A DNA stretch of 64,000 nucleotides from Petaurus breviceps papuanus (GCA_028583685.1 JAMXIF010000222.1:771921-835920); one strand, 5' to 3'; shown: positions 31,805 to 43,732, numbered from the stretch's first letter. Made by a program: numbers and translations. Notes: generated by a model not told the origin, from the sequence alone.

Positions 31805-32295
31805 TTTCATCCCAAAGGCACCTCTTTAAGATATTGGTCCCATTGGGATCTGAGCTTTACTAGGTTGGTATTCACATTTATACATATATACACATCGCAT
31901 ACACACAGAAACAACATCACACGCAATATTATCTTATATAACACATATACATACAAAATTAGTACAAGAGCATTCTGGGGCAGATGGTCCTAGAATCTGG
32001 CTGGGGATAAGGATCCCAGATTTTGAGAGTTGGGAGGGACCTCAGAAACCATTTAATCAATAGCCAGATATTATGCCTTCTTTCACATACCCAGCATGGA
32101 GTTGTCCAATCTGTGTTTTAAGACCTGCAAGGGTGGGGCTTGTGGGGGAGGGTTGACAGGACAGGGCTCATTGCCTCTCAAGGCAGCCCCCACCTACATA
32201 TACAAAAGCTTCAATTTTCTTCCTTCCAACTTTCGCTCATGCTCTCACCCTCTGGGAGCCAAACTGAACGGTGTAGGCAGTGAGGACTGACCTCA
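31805..32295. other. No gene; CA-rich patch and a CR1-like scrap
   Basis: CA/TA-rich at 31870-31960. A short CR1-like start lies at about 32020-32060 ('gagagttgggagggacctcag'). Confidence 0.4.
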
Positions 32296-32299
32296 GTTT

Positions 32300-33060
32300 T
32301 GAGAAAATAAATAATTTGAAAGGTGGAGATGAGGAGGGCATTTCCTGCATGTTGGCCAGTCAGCACCAAGGCACGGAGACTGGAAGAAGTAGGTGAGGAA
32401 TAGCCCAAAGGCCACTTCGTCTGTACCAGGGAGCACAGCAATGAAAATATTGTGTAATAAAGGTGTGGCCCCTGTTAGAAAGGGCTTAAATGTTGAGCAG
32501 AGTGGATTACATTTGATCCTCATTACAATAGGGAGTCATTTGTTTCTCAGGCAAGGGAGGGACATAATTTGAAGAACATTTCAGGAAGATATCTTTGGCA
32601 GCTATGTGTAGGAAGGGACTGGAGTCCAGAGACATTTGAGGTTGGAATACTGGCTAGAAAACCATAACAACAATCCAGGCCGAAGAAAAGAGGCTCTGGA
32701 CTAATATGGCGCTCTTGTAAGTAGACAGAAGGGGTAAGGTGTGAACAAAATTGTAGAAACAGAAACCACAGAATTGAGTCTGTGGGGTGAGGGTGCATGG
32801 AGGGCTGCGGATAAAGCTGGAGTTGTTAACATGGGTGGCTGGACGTATGGGGGTGTTCTCAGTGGAAATAGGGAAGATCAGAAGCAAGATTGGGTTTGAG
32901 AAAAATACCAGGATTCTACCAACTGAGAGTATGGAGAGAAAAAAGCAGAGGAACCAGCATAGAACTGTGAGGACTCCTGCATGGTTAGAGGGTGTGACCA
33001 AGGTGATGAGTGACCAAAGGAGACAGAGAAGGAATCATAGAAGATATTACAGATATGTGG
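32300..33060 (-). mobile_element. LINE-2, antisense, ORF2 C-terminal part
   Basis: 'gatgaggagggcatttcctgc', 'aggcacggagactggaag', 'cattacaatagggagtc', 'gggacataatttg', 'atatctttggcagctatg' and 'aacaacaatccaggccg' follow the order of the antisense L2 at 13.5-14.0 kb. Frames are broken throughout. Confidence 0.7.
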
Positions 33061-33389
33061 TCTGGATCAAAGAAGGCTTAGAAACGCATGGGATAGTTCT
33101 CAGTTCAAGCTAACTTCTGCTTGGAGTTCTCTTCTCACAAAGGACTCCAGTTCTAGACTGCTGTGGACCCAAGGGTCAGTTCTAGATAACTCTACCTCAA
33201 AGAGAAGGGATCAGACTTTTCTTGCATTCTGTGGCTTATTATTTTCCCACTTCAGAGTCCTGGAGAAAACCAAAAGTCTGTAACAAAGCTTTGGCATGGT
33301 TCTTTTGTAGGGTCTCCTCTAAAAGAGATGAATAGGTCCTTGCATTCCCAAATACTGAAACTAAAACACCATAAGCATGCACTAACTTA

Positions 33390-33565
33390 AATTTATTGTT
33401 GTCTGTCCTTCTCAAAAAGAGGACCATGACATCATGGAAGTGATGCCATGATTTGCAAGTGAATGGGATTTAAGTGAGGAGGGCTGTGCAGAGTGACCAA
33501 CCTCACTCTCTCATCTAGAGTCATCTGAGTCTGGTGGCCCGATATAGAACATGATGACTAGGGGT
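33390..33565 (-). mobile_element. LINE 3' end, CR1/L2-clade, family unnamed
   Basis: 'tgtccttctcaaaaagaggaccatgacatcatgg', 'tgccatgatttgcaagtgaatgggatttaag', 'gaggagggctgtgcagagtgacc' and 'gagtcatctgagtctggtggc' give the best-preserved copy of the tail found also at 4640 and after 61730. Confidence 0.75.
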
Positions 33566-33594
33566 AGCACTCAACTTAAACTTGTGCCTTCTGG

Positions 33595-34255
33595 TGGATG
33601 TGTCTTACTCAAGTCCCACCTCACTCCAATCCATTCTCCATTCAACCACTGAAGTTATTTTTCTGAAGCACAGTCCTGAGCAGGACGCTCTCCTCCTCAG
33701 CGCTTCTCAGTGACTCCCTATTGCCTCCAGAAGTAAATACAAAATGCTAGGTTTGGTATTCAAAGCCTTTTAGAATCTAGCCCTCACCTGACTTCCTGGT
33801 TTTACACCTTAGTCAATGACATGTATTTTTCAATCAAGTGACACTGGCCTCTTGGCTCTTCTATAAACAAGACACTCCATCTTTTGGCTCTGTGTGTTTT
33901 CTCTGTCCCCCCCCCCCCCATACCTGGAATGCTCTCCTCTACTCTGCCTGTTAACTAACCTCCCTGGATTTAAGTCCCAACTAAAATCCAATTTTCTTTT
34001 TTTTACTAAAAGTGTTCCCCCAAAGACTCTTAATTCTAATATCTCCCCTTTTCCTTTCCTATCCTATCCTTCCCTATCTTTCCTGCTTATCCTGTATATA
34101 GTTTGCTTCACATGTATTTGTTTACATGTTGTCTCCTCCACTAAAATGGAAGACCCTCGAAAGCAGGGACTGTCCTTTGCTGTCTTATTTTGTTAACCTC
34201 CAACACTTAGCACAGTGCCTGCCTGGCATGTGGTTGGTGCTTAATAGATGTTTAT
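33595..34255 (+). mobile_element. LINE-2, sense, ORF2 C-terminus and complete 3' end
   Basis: In order: 'cagcgcttctcagtgactccctattgcctcc', 'caaagccttttagaatctagccc', 'agtgacactggcctcttggc', 'aagacactccatcttttgg', 'ccatacctggaatgctctcc', 'ttacatgttgtctcctcc', 'gaaagcagggactg' and 'ttggtgcttaatagatg'. This is the textbook L2 3' layout, with the coding frame broken. Confidence 0.85.
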
Positions 34256-34259
34256 TTAT

Positions 34260-34825
34260 TTATTTACCGATATCATATTCTCTCCAAATGTAAAGGGACT
34301 TTGTAGGATGACTGAGCACACATTTCATCACTTCATTGTCTATGCAACTCATGACCTCAAATATCCTGTTTATCTAGGGAATTGCTTGAGCTTTCTGAGT
34401 CCTTTAGCTTCAAAATTCTCTGCCTTCCCCAATTCTCCTACCAGTGGAACAGCTTCTCTAAGAAGTCAAGGAATTTGCTTGACCATTTGTCCTGGAGCCA
34501 AGGAAAGAAACACAAAGTAAAAAAGGAAGCTACCTATGGAGCACATGAGAGCACCTTTATTGTACTAAGGGGTAGGGAGTTGAATCCCTCACCCCTTACC
34601 TAGCTGAACCTCCACGGGAGAGCTAACAGTGTCCTAACAAAGGGGTGCTCTTTTGAGGTCGCTAGTCCAGGCTGCAGGAAATGCACACATGATCTGGATA
34701 GGGTAAGTCACACACATCATGAACCAAGAGGGCTTCTGAAGACATTACCTTTTGTAACTATAGCTAGAGTAAGACTTCATTATCAAACTGAGAAGAGAAA
34801 GGCTCACAGGAGATAAAATAGACCA
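34260..34825. other. No recognised feature
   Basis: Frames at 34248-34603 lack domains. No repeat recognised. Confidence 0.4.
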
Positions 34826-35156
34826 TTTTTATTACTACAATTTTTTAAAGTTTTTGCATAAATAAATCTATTTGGGTAAAATTTAGAAGGAAATAGGTAT
34901 ATGGGAGAAAAATCTTTGTAGAAGGTTTGTCTGCTGAAAGTCTCATATCCAAACTATACATGGAACCAATTCAAAGCAATGAGAGTAAGAGCCATTCCCC
35001 AGTTGATAAATGGTCAAAGGGCTGTGAACATGCCATTTTCAAAGGAAGAAATCCAAGCTTTCATCAATCATATGAAAGAATACTCTAAATCATTAATAAT
35101 TAGATAAATGCAAATTAAAACAGCTTTGAGGTTCCAACTCATACACACAATTATGA

Positions 35157-35408
35157 GAGCTGCTAGATGACTGAGTGGATAGATTCCCAGGTCTGGAGTT
35201 CGGAAGACCTGAGTTCAAATCCGATCTTAAACAATTATTAGTTTTGAGATCCTAAGCAAGTCATTTAACTCCTGCCAACCTTGGTTTCCTCAACTCTAAA
35301 ATGGATATAATACTAGTATCTATCTCCCAGGGTTATTGTGAGGATCAAATAAGACAGCACCTGTAAAGCACTTAGCATGTAATAATTATTTAATAAATGC
35401 TCATCCCC
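35157..35408 (+). mobile_element. CORE-SINE inside L1
   Basis: 'gagctgctagatgactgagtggatag', 'ctggagttcggaagacctgagttc', 'cctaagcaagtcatttaactcc', 'ggtttcctcaactctaaaatgg', 'ctcccagggttattgtgaggatc' and the tail 'cttagcatgtaataattatttaataaatgc'. Full length. Confidence 0.88.
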
Positions 35409-35809
35409 TTCCTCATACTTATGCAATCATTAAAGGCAATTAAAAGAGGAAAATAATAAACATTGGAGAGAAAACACATTGACAGATGCACTATTGGTAG
35501 AGATGTAAAATGGTCCAGTCACTGTGCAACACAATTTGGAGCCCTGCCCAGAAAGTTACCCCTAATGAAATCAAAGAAAAAGGACAAGGACCCATTTGTA
35601 CAAAAATTATTTGTAGCTGTCCGTCTTGACCGTAAAGAACAAGAAGCCAGAAGAGGAGGGAGTCCTCCATGGACAAATGGCCAACCAAATGGTGACATAT
35701 GAATGGAATAGAATACCAAAGAAGAAATGGACAAGTTCAGTGGAAGCAGGGAAGACCTTCATGAACATAGAAGAAATTAAAGAACCATTTTATAACAATA
35801 ATGTCAATA

Positions 35810-36035
35810 GGGCAGCTAGGTAATGGAGCAGACAAAGTATCAGGTCTGCTGTCAGGAACACTCTTACTGAGTTCAAATCCATCCTCAGACACTAGCTGTG
35901 TCACCCTGGGCAAGTCACCTAACCTGTTTGCTTCAGTTTTGTCATCTGTACAGTGAGCTAGAGAAGGCAATGGCAAACCACTCTGCCAAGAAAACCCCAA
36001 ATGGGATTTGACTGAAAAACAGCTGAACAACAACA
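35810..36035 (+). mobile_element. SINE with RTE/BovB-like tail, inside L1
   Basis: The tRNA-like head 'gggcagctaggtaatggagc' and body 'ccctgggcaagtcacctaacc' lead into 'gctagagaaggcaatggcaaacc', 'gccaagaaaaccccaaatggg' and a terminal 'ctgaacaacaacaa'. The latter half is the kind of tail shared with RTE (BovB-like) LINEs, which suggests RTE-driven movement rather than L1. Known in marsupials as MAR1-like elements, to my recollection. Confidence 0.82.
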
Positions 36036-36204
36036 AATGATGACTTTGGAAGCTTTAAAAATCTGACCAACACGATAATGTCCATGAGTGCAGCAGACTG
36101 AAGGTGGGAATTGTTCCTTACCTCCTGTGAGTGAGGTGTTGAGCTGAAAATGCAGAGAACCATCTGTTTTTAGACATGGTCTATGTGAGGATTTGTTTTG
36201 CTGG

Positions 36205-36720
36205 ACAGTATAGCAATGCGTTAAGGTGCCAAAGGATATTTATGCCATTATATGCCACATTTTTTCCAATATGATTTATTTCTGAGCAGTAGCATTGCTC
36301 TAAATTAATACTCTGGCCCTGGACCCCATCAGGGCAGAGAAATGGTGACAATACAGCTTGTCATATGACTGCTATTAAACAGTATTTCAATATGTTGCCT
36401 TAATGGGCTAAGATTGCTATTGATATTATTGTTCTTGGGAACAAATGGGGAATATTTATTGGGGAAAATGATGTAAGTGAGAAAGGATTTAGAGTGGATG
36501 TCATTTGTATTTTAAAATCATTGTATTGCTAATACATGTTCTGTATGTTAAAGTAAAAAAAAAAGAAAAAATATTTAGAGGCTGTTTCCTTATTCCTTAC
36601 AAAGCCCCCAGAATCGATGGTTTTCCTACCCAGTTGTCAAACCTTTTTGCTGCAGTGAAGTCACCGTGGTCTTCTTCTTATTAGAAGACCACTCCCTAGT
36701 ACCATTTCTCTTGTTATACT
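36205..36720. other. No recognised gene
   Basis: AT-rich, with an A-run at about 36556-36575. Could be more L1 3' UTR, but unclear. Confidence 0.4.
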
Positions 36721-36724
36721 GATT

Positions 36725-37050
36725 TTTAAAGGTCTGTGAATTGGAGGAGAGATCAGCCTCATTCTGCTTGCCCCAGAAGACAAAACCAGGAGTGATGGTG
36801 GGGAGCTTCAAAAGGGCCTGTGGAGGCTTGTGGTCAGACAAGGGGGGGTTGGCCCAAAGTGGAAGGACCTGCCCCAAGAAGTGAGGAGTCCTCCATCTTT
36901 GGACATTCTCAAGCACAAGTTGGGCGAACTATTTTGGGGGATATTAGAGTGGACCTTCTTGTCTAGAAATAGATTGGTCAGGCTTCCAACGTCCTTCCCA
37001 GTACTGAGATTTGCTGATTTTATGACGTTTGTGCATGGACAAGAACATTA
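36725..37050 (+). mobile_element. CR1/L3-like LINE 3' end, sense
   Basis: 'caaaagggcctgtggaggcttg', 'ggcccaaagtggaaggacctgcc', 'gaagtgaggagtcctccatc' and 'ggacattctcaagcacaagttgg' are the sense CR1/L3 3' UTR pattern (caaagtggaatgggctgcc...ggtcttcaagca). Confidence 0.7.
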
Positions 37051-37064
37051 AAGCAGCCTCATTT

Positions 37065-37406
37065 TGCTTGTAGGTCCTCTAATTTGCCCCTAACCCTGTT
37101 TATATTGCAACTAGCCCCTTCCCTATTACTAACCTAAGCAGCAGGCCAGGTCTAATGAAAGGATATCACATTCCCTATTCCTCTTCTGCAAGCCCCAAGC
37201 AACAAGCCCTGTCCAATGTGGAGGCGCCCCATACCCAACTCACCTCCTACACAGATTGAAACCTCTCTAAGCTTTGCCCTTCTGTGTCTCCTGTGAAACT
37301 CCACCTGTGTTAGCGGGATCCCCTGCAGGGGAACTCAATAAACCCTCATTTTCCTACATGTTTGCTTTGGTTTTGGTTCCGGTTCTGGTTTGCTCTGGCA
37401 CTGACA
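37065..37406 (+). mobile_element. Probable short solo LTR of an endogenous retrovirus, family C
   Basis: TGCTTGTAGG...CTGACA (342 bp), flanked by ATTT on both sides (37061-37064 and 37407-37410), a 4-bp duplication as in gammaretrovirus-like ERVs. AATAAA at 37337-37342 lies in a gammaretrovirus-like setting (AACTCAATAAACCC). No clear TATA box was seen. A 4-bp AT-rich match can be chance, hence moderate confidence. Confidence 0.55.
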
Positions 37407-37579
37407 ATTTTATCCCCGATCCCAAATCTACTTCCCTCTGATTAGCCATAGACTCACTCCCCTGCCACCCCGACAGAGAAAACATTTGTATTTATGACTT
37501 GTTCTTCCCCTACTTTAAGCTTCAGAATCAAGGAGAGAATTCCTCTATTTGGGGTTTAAAACTTCATAACCCGGACATT

Positions 37580-38235
37580 TTCTACCTTTCCAATTTTCTT
37601 ATACTTTAATGCCCCCCCCCCAAAAGCCCTTTTCTACTCCTGCCATGCTGCCTCAATTGCTATCTCTTGAACACAATAACTCATCTCCCATCTCCCAAGT
37701 CTGGATTTGCTCTGGTTGTCCTTCACATGGAGAAGGTGCTGTCTCTCTCTCTGTTCCTGTTCCCTCCTTTCCTCTCCCATCCTCCCATCTTGTCTTCTCC
37801 TTTTCTCTCCTTGCCCCTCCCCATTTCCCTTCTCTGTCTTCTCTGTGTGTGTGTCTCTCTCTCTGTGTCTCTCTGTGTCTCTCTCTGTCTCCCTCTCTGT
37901 CTCTCTGTCTCTCTGCCTCTCTGTGTGGATCTCTTTTTGTCTTCATATCTCTGTCTTCCTCTTCTTACCTTTTAGCTTTCTTGTTTTCCTTCAACTCAAT
38001 TCCCACCTTCTGCAGAAGGGCATTTCCCATATCCACCTCCCCTTCACCCAAACTCTAAGATTACCTTCTATCTACCTGACATATCTTTTATTTACCTAAT
38101 TTATTCACATGTTGTTGCCCACATTAGGAGATGAGCTTGAGGTCAGGAACCTTGTTTCTATCTTCTTTTTTATCCCTACCATTCAGTGTAGTACCTAGCA
38201 TATAGTGTTGACTATTAGACAATAAACTCCCTGGG
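37580..38235 (+). mobile_element. LINE-2, sense, 3' part with internal CT expansion
   Basis: 'caattcccaccttctgcagaagg', 'cacatgttgttgcccacattaggagatgagc' and 'ttatccctaccattcagtgtagtacctagc' are L2 3' UTR. A (CT)n/(TCTCTG)n tract at about 37740-37935 lies within or beside it. The left edge is uncertain. Confidence 0.6.
37740..37935. repeat. (CT)n polypyrimidine tract
   Basis: CTCTGTGT and CTCTCT steps. Explains the long, overlapping S/L/C-rich frames at 37609-38099. Confidence 0.9.
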
Positions 38236-38299
38236 TTTGGAGACCATCACATTTTTTAATCTTCCTCTCCTCAATGTTAAACTTAGGATCAGTGTTTGA

Positions 38300-38470
38300 A
38301 TTCATCTTAACTTATACTTATCTACTTCAGCCTTGAAGATATTTCAGGAATCTTCAGTAGCCTTCCAACTTCTGTTTGAATACCTGTAGTGAAGGGAAGC
38401 TCACTACGTACAAAGATAGCCTATTTCATTTTCAGTGGTTCTGAGTGTTAATCAGTATTTATATGGAGCC
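38300..38470 (-). mobile_element. CR1/L3-like LINE 3' end
   Basis: 'cttcagtagccttccaacttc', 'gtagtgaagggaagctcactac' and 'agcctatttcattttcagtgg' match the antisense CR1/L3 3' UTR. Confidence 0.6.
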
Positions 38471-38474
38471 AAAA

Positions 38475-39625
38475 GAATGGCATTGCTGCATCTAAAAGGC
38501 ATTTCAATGAGGCAGCACAGACATTTCCCCTCATACACCAAACCTTACCTGACCCCATTGTTCAGAAAGACCAAACTGTAGGCGGGGAGCCCAGACAGTC
38601 TTTAATGTTCCAGACGCTTCCTTCTGGGGACATTTCAGTGCAAGAGTGAACGTGGAGAAGGTGCTCATCACCCCATCAGAATGAAAAGGAGCCCACCAAG
38701 CTCCACCAGGCTTCTCAGGAGCTCCCCAAGGCACTCAATTACCCCACTTCTCCCAGAATTTCCTTTTAGGCAGACTTCAACACGTAGGTCACTGCTTGTC
38801 TTATTTTTCTATTTCTTGCACTCCATTATATGTGGGATTGATATAGTCCATATATATCCTATATATAAGCTTCTATCACATTTCTTCCATTCCAAGTATA
38901 AAATCCCCAAACTTTACTTGTGCTAACTTTTTAAAAAGAATTCTAGTCCTATAAATAGAGGTTTGGGAGTGAGACCAGAATTTTATTCCTGCTTCTTTGA
39001 TCCTGACTGCTTACTAGAGAACTTGTTTCCTCAGAGTTCCTATTGAAAGGTCCTATGACCAGGTGAGGTTAAGCCAGGGGAAAGTCAACAGCTTTCTACT
39101 GACCTTGGAAATGCTCCTGGGGGATACCCCATCTCACCCAGGCAACACACATCTGGATCATCTTCTCCTTCTCTGAAATCTGCATCAGCACCTAGTCAGA
39201 TGCTGGGCTCTCTGGGTGACCCAATGACTCCACCAGTTATTTGAGTGGCCCTGAATAGATCACAATAGTACTGGGCAAATTTATGGTAGAGACCACCAAA
39301 TTGGAGTTTTGATGCTAGCCTTGTTACTGCTTATTTTCTCCAAGTCCTTGGTAGCTTTAGTGAATGCATGCTGCTGAGCATAGGGAGGGACTGGAGCCCC
39401 TATTGAGGAGGGTGGCTGGATTGTGGACAAGAACTGGCCTGGAGACCAGGCCATGGGAGGAGCAGGTGGGAGGTGACATGCTACAGAGGAAAGACTTTTC
39501 CATTTGGATCCAGAAGAGCCAGGCTCAACCTTGGGCTCTAATACTAATTTATCCCTGGGGAATATTGTTATTATTGTTGGGGTTGTAGTTTTAATATTGC
39601 TATCAGGTGCTACATTAAGTAATGA
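38475..39625. other. No recognised gene
   Basis: About 1.1 kb with no family I can name. A diverged MIR is possible near 38940-39040. The 38531-38734 and 38681-38926 frames lack domains. Confidence 0.4.
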
Positions 39626-39631
39626 TCATAG

Positions 39632-39785
39632 ATAGCATTTCACAGCACCTATGTGCCACTGTGCTAAGAAGCACTTCACAAAGGTTTTCTCCTGTGACCT
39701 TCACAGTCCTCCTTGGAGGAGTGGGCAGTATCGCTCCCATTCTACACCTGAAGACACTAAGGCAGACAGAGCTTCAATAAGTCCT
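39632..39785 (-). mobile_element. MIR-type SINE
   Basis: 'cacctatgtgccactgtgctaag', 'ttttctcctgtgaccttcacagtcc', 'cccattctacacctgaag' fit an antisense MIR core and tail. Confidence 0.6.
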
Positions 39786-39789
39786 TTTC

Positions 39790-39985
39790 CTGATGAACCT
39801 TGAGATACTGGAAAGCAGCTGTCATGCCCCTCCGTCAGCCTCACCTGAGTCTTCTCTTCTCCAGTCTAAACATGGCTCTTTCTTCAGCTGATGCTCACCC
39901 AGCATGGGCGTGAGACCCTGCCATCTTGTCACCCGCCTCTGGCTGATCCTCATCTCCAGCTGAACAAGACCTTTCTTGGACAGTT
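39790..39985 (-). mobile_element. CR1-like LINE 3' part
   Basis: 'gcagctgtcatgcccc', 'cctgagtcttctcttctccagtctaaacatggc' and 'cctctggctgatcctcatctccagc' are the very characteristic antisense CR1 3' region. Confidence 0.8.
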
Positions 39986-39989
39986 AACT

Positions 39990-40765
39990 CTAAGTGAATG
40001 TGACACCACCGATGTCACTGTGACAATGTGACTCTCATCAGGGACTGATGGAAGCTATGATTTTGAAACAGTAATTTTGAGATGGTAAAAAAAAAAACCC
40101 TCCTGTGGACAGGATACCTGGCAGAGCAGCTGGGACTTTGCTTTAAGTCTTGATAATTGAAAGGGGGCTGGCAACTTAGAAGTGACTGTTCTATGTGATG
40201 GGGGAAAGCAGGATGCCCCCAGGTGGCCTGGACTTCATCTGCCGGCCCCTGCTGGCCTCCCTTTCACACCCTCACTGCAACATTACCTGCTCCAGAGGAA
40301 AACCTTCCTGGTCACAGCCCTGTCTGTCTGCTACGCATCAAGAGTGGGGTTCTGAGCCAGGTCATTCCCGAATGCAAAGTCACTGTTCAGTTCCTTACAA
40401 CATGTTCTCTCTTAAAAGCAGCATCCTTTGTGCGGCAGTCAGGGCACAGGGGATTTCCTCAGGTATAGATGGTGAGGACCTATGGAGTGGAAAGGATGTT
40501 GCTTTGGCATCAGTGGCTCTGGCTCCCATTAGAATGGAAGCCAGTTCCTTGTGAGCTGGGATTCTTTAATATTTGAGTCTTTGTTTCAGATTCCCATCAC
40601 TGAAAGTCAGGTACTGCTCACAGCAGCCACTTAATTATAGTAGCCACTGTAACAAGTTTATACTCATAAATGGAACTGAGTTTCAGTAATAAGATTCACT
40701 AGTTATGGGCTTGGTTTGTTAGCCCATGGGAGTCTCAGTTTCTACATCTGTTAGAGGTGGATAAA
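39990..40765. other. No recognised gene
   Basis: The 40195-40554 frame (119 codons) starts at an ATG but shows no domain, and a second frame overlaps it. No repeat recognised. Confidence 0.4.
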
Positions 40766-40769
40766 TAGG

Positions 40770-40900
40770 TAGTACAGAAGGTACAAAGTGGTGCTTGGAA
40801 TCAGGAAGAAGTGAGTTCTAATCCTGCCTCTGACAAAAACTGACTGGCTGTCCCCGACAAAGCCATTTACCTTCTCAGATAATTCTCTAAGACTCCAAGT
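40770..40900 (+). mobile_element. SINE, 5' part, diverged
   Basis: 'ggtagtacagaaggtacaaagtggtgcttgg', 'gaagtgagttctaatcctgcctctgac' and 'acaaagccatttaccttctcag' follow the tRNA-derived SINE order. Confidence 0.6.
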
Positions 40901-41390
40901 TAAAAGGGGTGGAGCTGCATTTTTGCAGGGAATTCTCTCATCTGAAGTTCCCTATGCCAAAGCACCTACAGGTCTGGAGCCAAATCTAGATGCCCTGCAC
41001 TGTACCAGGGCATACAACACAAAAGTGAGGCAGCCACTGACCTCAGGTCCTTCCACCCAACTAGCACTTTGTCAGTGTTCAAGAGCCATAGTCAGGCAGT
41101 TGACAATCACCCATTAAGACCTTACTTTAGGCTCAGTACTGTGCCAGGCACAGGGCATACACATGTAATGAGTATTTAGCACATGTCCAGTTTGCTTGAG
41201 ATGGTGTCACACATGTGGAAGATGCTAACAAGATAATTCTGAATGATTGTCAGGACTGGCTTAGGTGTGGGCATTCTGCTTTTCTCTCTTACAAGACTGG
41301 GAGGAGCCTTGTTCCATCAGCTGCATAGCTATAACTGTTGGTAACTTCAGAATAGCCTGAGTCAGCCCATGCTAAAATTTCTCACTGTTT

Positions 41391-41550
41391 TCTGGAATGA
41401 GGTGACTCCTTCTGTAGGCTTTCTGGGAGAGAACTTTTCATTGAGACCATATACCTCACATTCGCTGCATTCTGGGATGAGGTGCCTCCTTCTGTAGGCT
41501 TTCTGGGAGAGAACTTTTCATTGAGACCATATATTTCACACTTCTGCTGC
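41391..41550 (+). repeat. 80-bp tandem duplication
   Basis: Units 41391-41470 and 41471-41550 are nearly identical: both contain CTTCTGTAGGCTTTCTGGGA and CTTTTCATTGAGACCATAT. No further copies. The surroundings (41250-41820) are unclassified. Confidence 0.92.
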
Positions 41551-43682
41551 CCCCTTCCCACTTTCCACTTGGGAATAAGGGATGGAGTCTCCAGCTGGTA
41601 ATATGAGCCACAGAAAGCAAGAATCCAGGTTGGGTAATGCAAACCATCCAACATATTTCCCACGGGAGCAGAATTTCAGCCCACAATAGACACCAGGTTT
41701 GGATATGAACTTGAAGGGGTCAATACTACATAGGAACTAAGCTTAATCCTGTCCAGAGACTGGGGAGATACCACTGAGGCATTAGGGGAAAATGTCTGTA
41801 CACATATGCTTGCTCTCTCAGTGAAGTTAAAATCCCTTTGCAAAAATCATTTGATAGATGGTGGAGTGGAGAAGCACTCACATCTGAGCTCTCCCAACAT
41901 TCCTCTCCAAACAACTTTAAAATAATACCTCAAGTAAAATTCTGGAATGGCAGAACCAATGAAAGGTCTGAATGAGACATTCTTCCAGGCCAAGACAACA
42001 TAGGAGACCAAAAAGACAGCTCTGTGACACAGGGAAGGGGGTGGGCCAGGAACCCACGTGAATGAAACACCAGTGGTAGGACTAGATGGTAGTGACAGCA
42101 GCAGCAGGAGCTTTGGGAGCTCTCAAACCAGAGATGCTAAGGATACATGGCAACTGGACAGTAAGAGATTATGGGGTACCCCTGTGCCAGCACTGGATGT
42201 AGGGCCAAACTTTGTTAGGCAACTCCATTGCCTATACCCACTTCTGGGTAACAGTTCAAGGCTGGAGAGAAGTACTTTTGGCCAAGAGGGAGTAGAAGCC
42301 CTGAGGGGGTAGCATCACTTCCATTCACAAGGGATCAGGGATCCTTTCATACAGTAGAGTTTCTGGTCCCAAGGGAGAAGTGACCCTGAGGAGCAGTATC
42401 AATTGCAGTCTAAAGGAATTACAAGCCCTTCCCAGGTAAGAAACAGAGGGTAGAACAAGAGATCAGTGACTACACCTTTCCTCAAATCCCACCACCTTGG
42501 AAGCACTGAAAACTTCCATATCCTCTGAAAACAGCAGTTTGAAAAAGACTGAATATTGAGATAGAGCCCCTGCTCCTCGCCCAGTCTGGGAAAGGAACCT
42601 AACTTTAACATATAGTTGAAAAACCAAGAAATAGGGTGGCAAAATTAGAAACAAACAAACAAATCCACAAAAGTACCTGACCATAAAAATTATGGTGACA
42701 GGGAAGATTAAGACAAAAACTCAGAAGACAATTAATTCAAAACAGTTACAAGAAAAGCCTCATAGGAAAAAAAAAATGTGAATTGGAATCAAGCCCAACA
42801 AGAATTATGGGACAAGCTAAAAAAATATTTTCTAAATCAAGTAAGAATGGTAGAGGAAAATTATTTAAAGAAATGAAAGCAAAGGGACACTTTTATGAAA
42901 AGACAATTAACAACTTGGTAGAAGAGGCACAAAAATACTGAGGAAAATGACACCTTAAAAAACACAATTTGCAAAATGGAAAAAGAGGTACAAAAATTCA
43001 CTGATGAAAATGTCATAAAAAATAGAATTAATCAAATATAAAAATAAGATAGAAAAAGCTCACCTTTCCCTTGTTAGCTAGATAAATCAAACTATAAAGT
43101 AAATAGAAAAAAAGAAGTCAAGTAGATGAATAGAATCTTAGAAAAGTTAGATATGATAGATTTCTGGAGAAAATTGAATGGGTATAGAAAGGAGCATACT
43201 TTTTTTCTCAGATGTATATGATACCTTCACAAAAATTGATCATGTTTTAGGGCATAAAGTCCTCACAACCAAATGCAGAAAGCAGAAATATTAAATATAC
43301 CCCTTTCAGATAATAATGCAATAAAATTACATTTAATAAGGGCCATGACAGCATAAATTAAAAACTATTTGGAAATGAAATAATAAAGAATAAGTGGATC
43401 AAAGAACAATCATCAAAACAATTAATAATTTCTATAAAGAAATTTACAATGATGAGACAACACTCCCAAGTTTATGGGATGCAGCCAAAACAATACTGAA
43501 GGGAAAATTTATATCTCTAAATAGGTACATCAATAAAAGAGAGAAAGAGAAAATCAATGAATTGGACATGTAAATAAAAAAAAGCAACTAGAAAAATAAC
43601 AAATTAAAAATCCCAAATTAAGCACCAAAACAGAAATCCTAAAAACCAAAGGAGAGATGAATAAAATTGAATGTCTCTCTCT

Positions 43683-43732
43683 CTCTTTTTCACACAGACA
43701 CACAGACACACACACACACACACACACACACA
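43683..43732. repeat. (CA)n microsatellite within L1
   Basis: About 16 CA units after a short (CT)n. Another (CA)n lies at 44184-44215. Confidence 0.95.

Larger units (their letters stand above)
34830..36200 (+). mobile_element. L1, sense, ORF2 C-terminal end and 3' UTR, split by two SINEs
   Basis: Pieces at 34830-35156 ('gataaatggtcaaagggc...caaattaaaacagctttgagg'), 35409-35809 ('ctattggtagagatgtaaaatgg...caatttggagccctgccc') and 36036-36200 (3' UTR, 'ttttagacatggtctatgtgagg') run in the L1 order. SINEs occupy the two breaks. 5'-truncated, with multiple stops in ORF2. Confidence 0.75.

Noticed and set aside
37609-38099. Frames of 97-149 codons
   Set aside because: Explained by the CT-rich tract and L2 sequence.
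40195-40554. 119-codon frame
   Set aside because: No domain, an overlapping rival frame and no supporting context.
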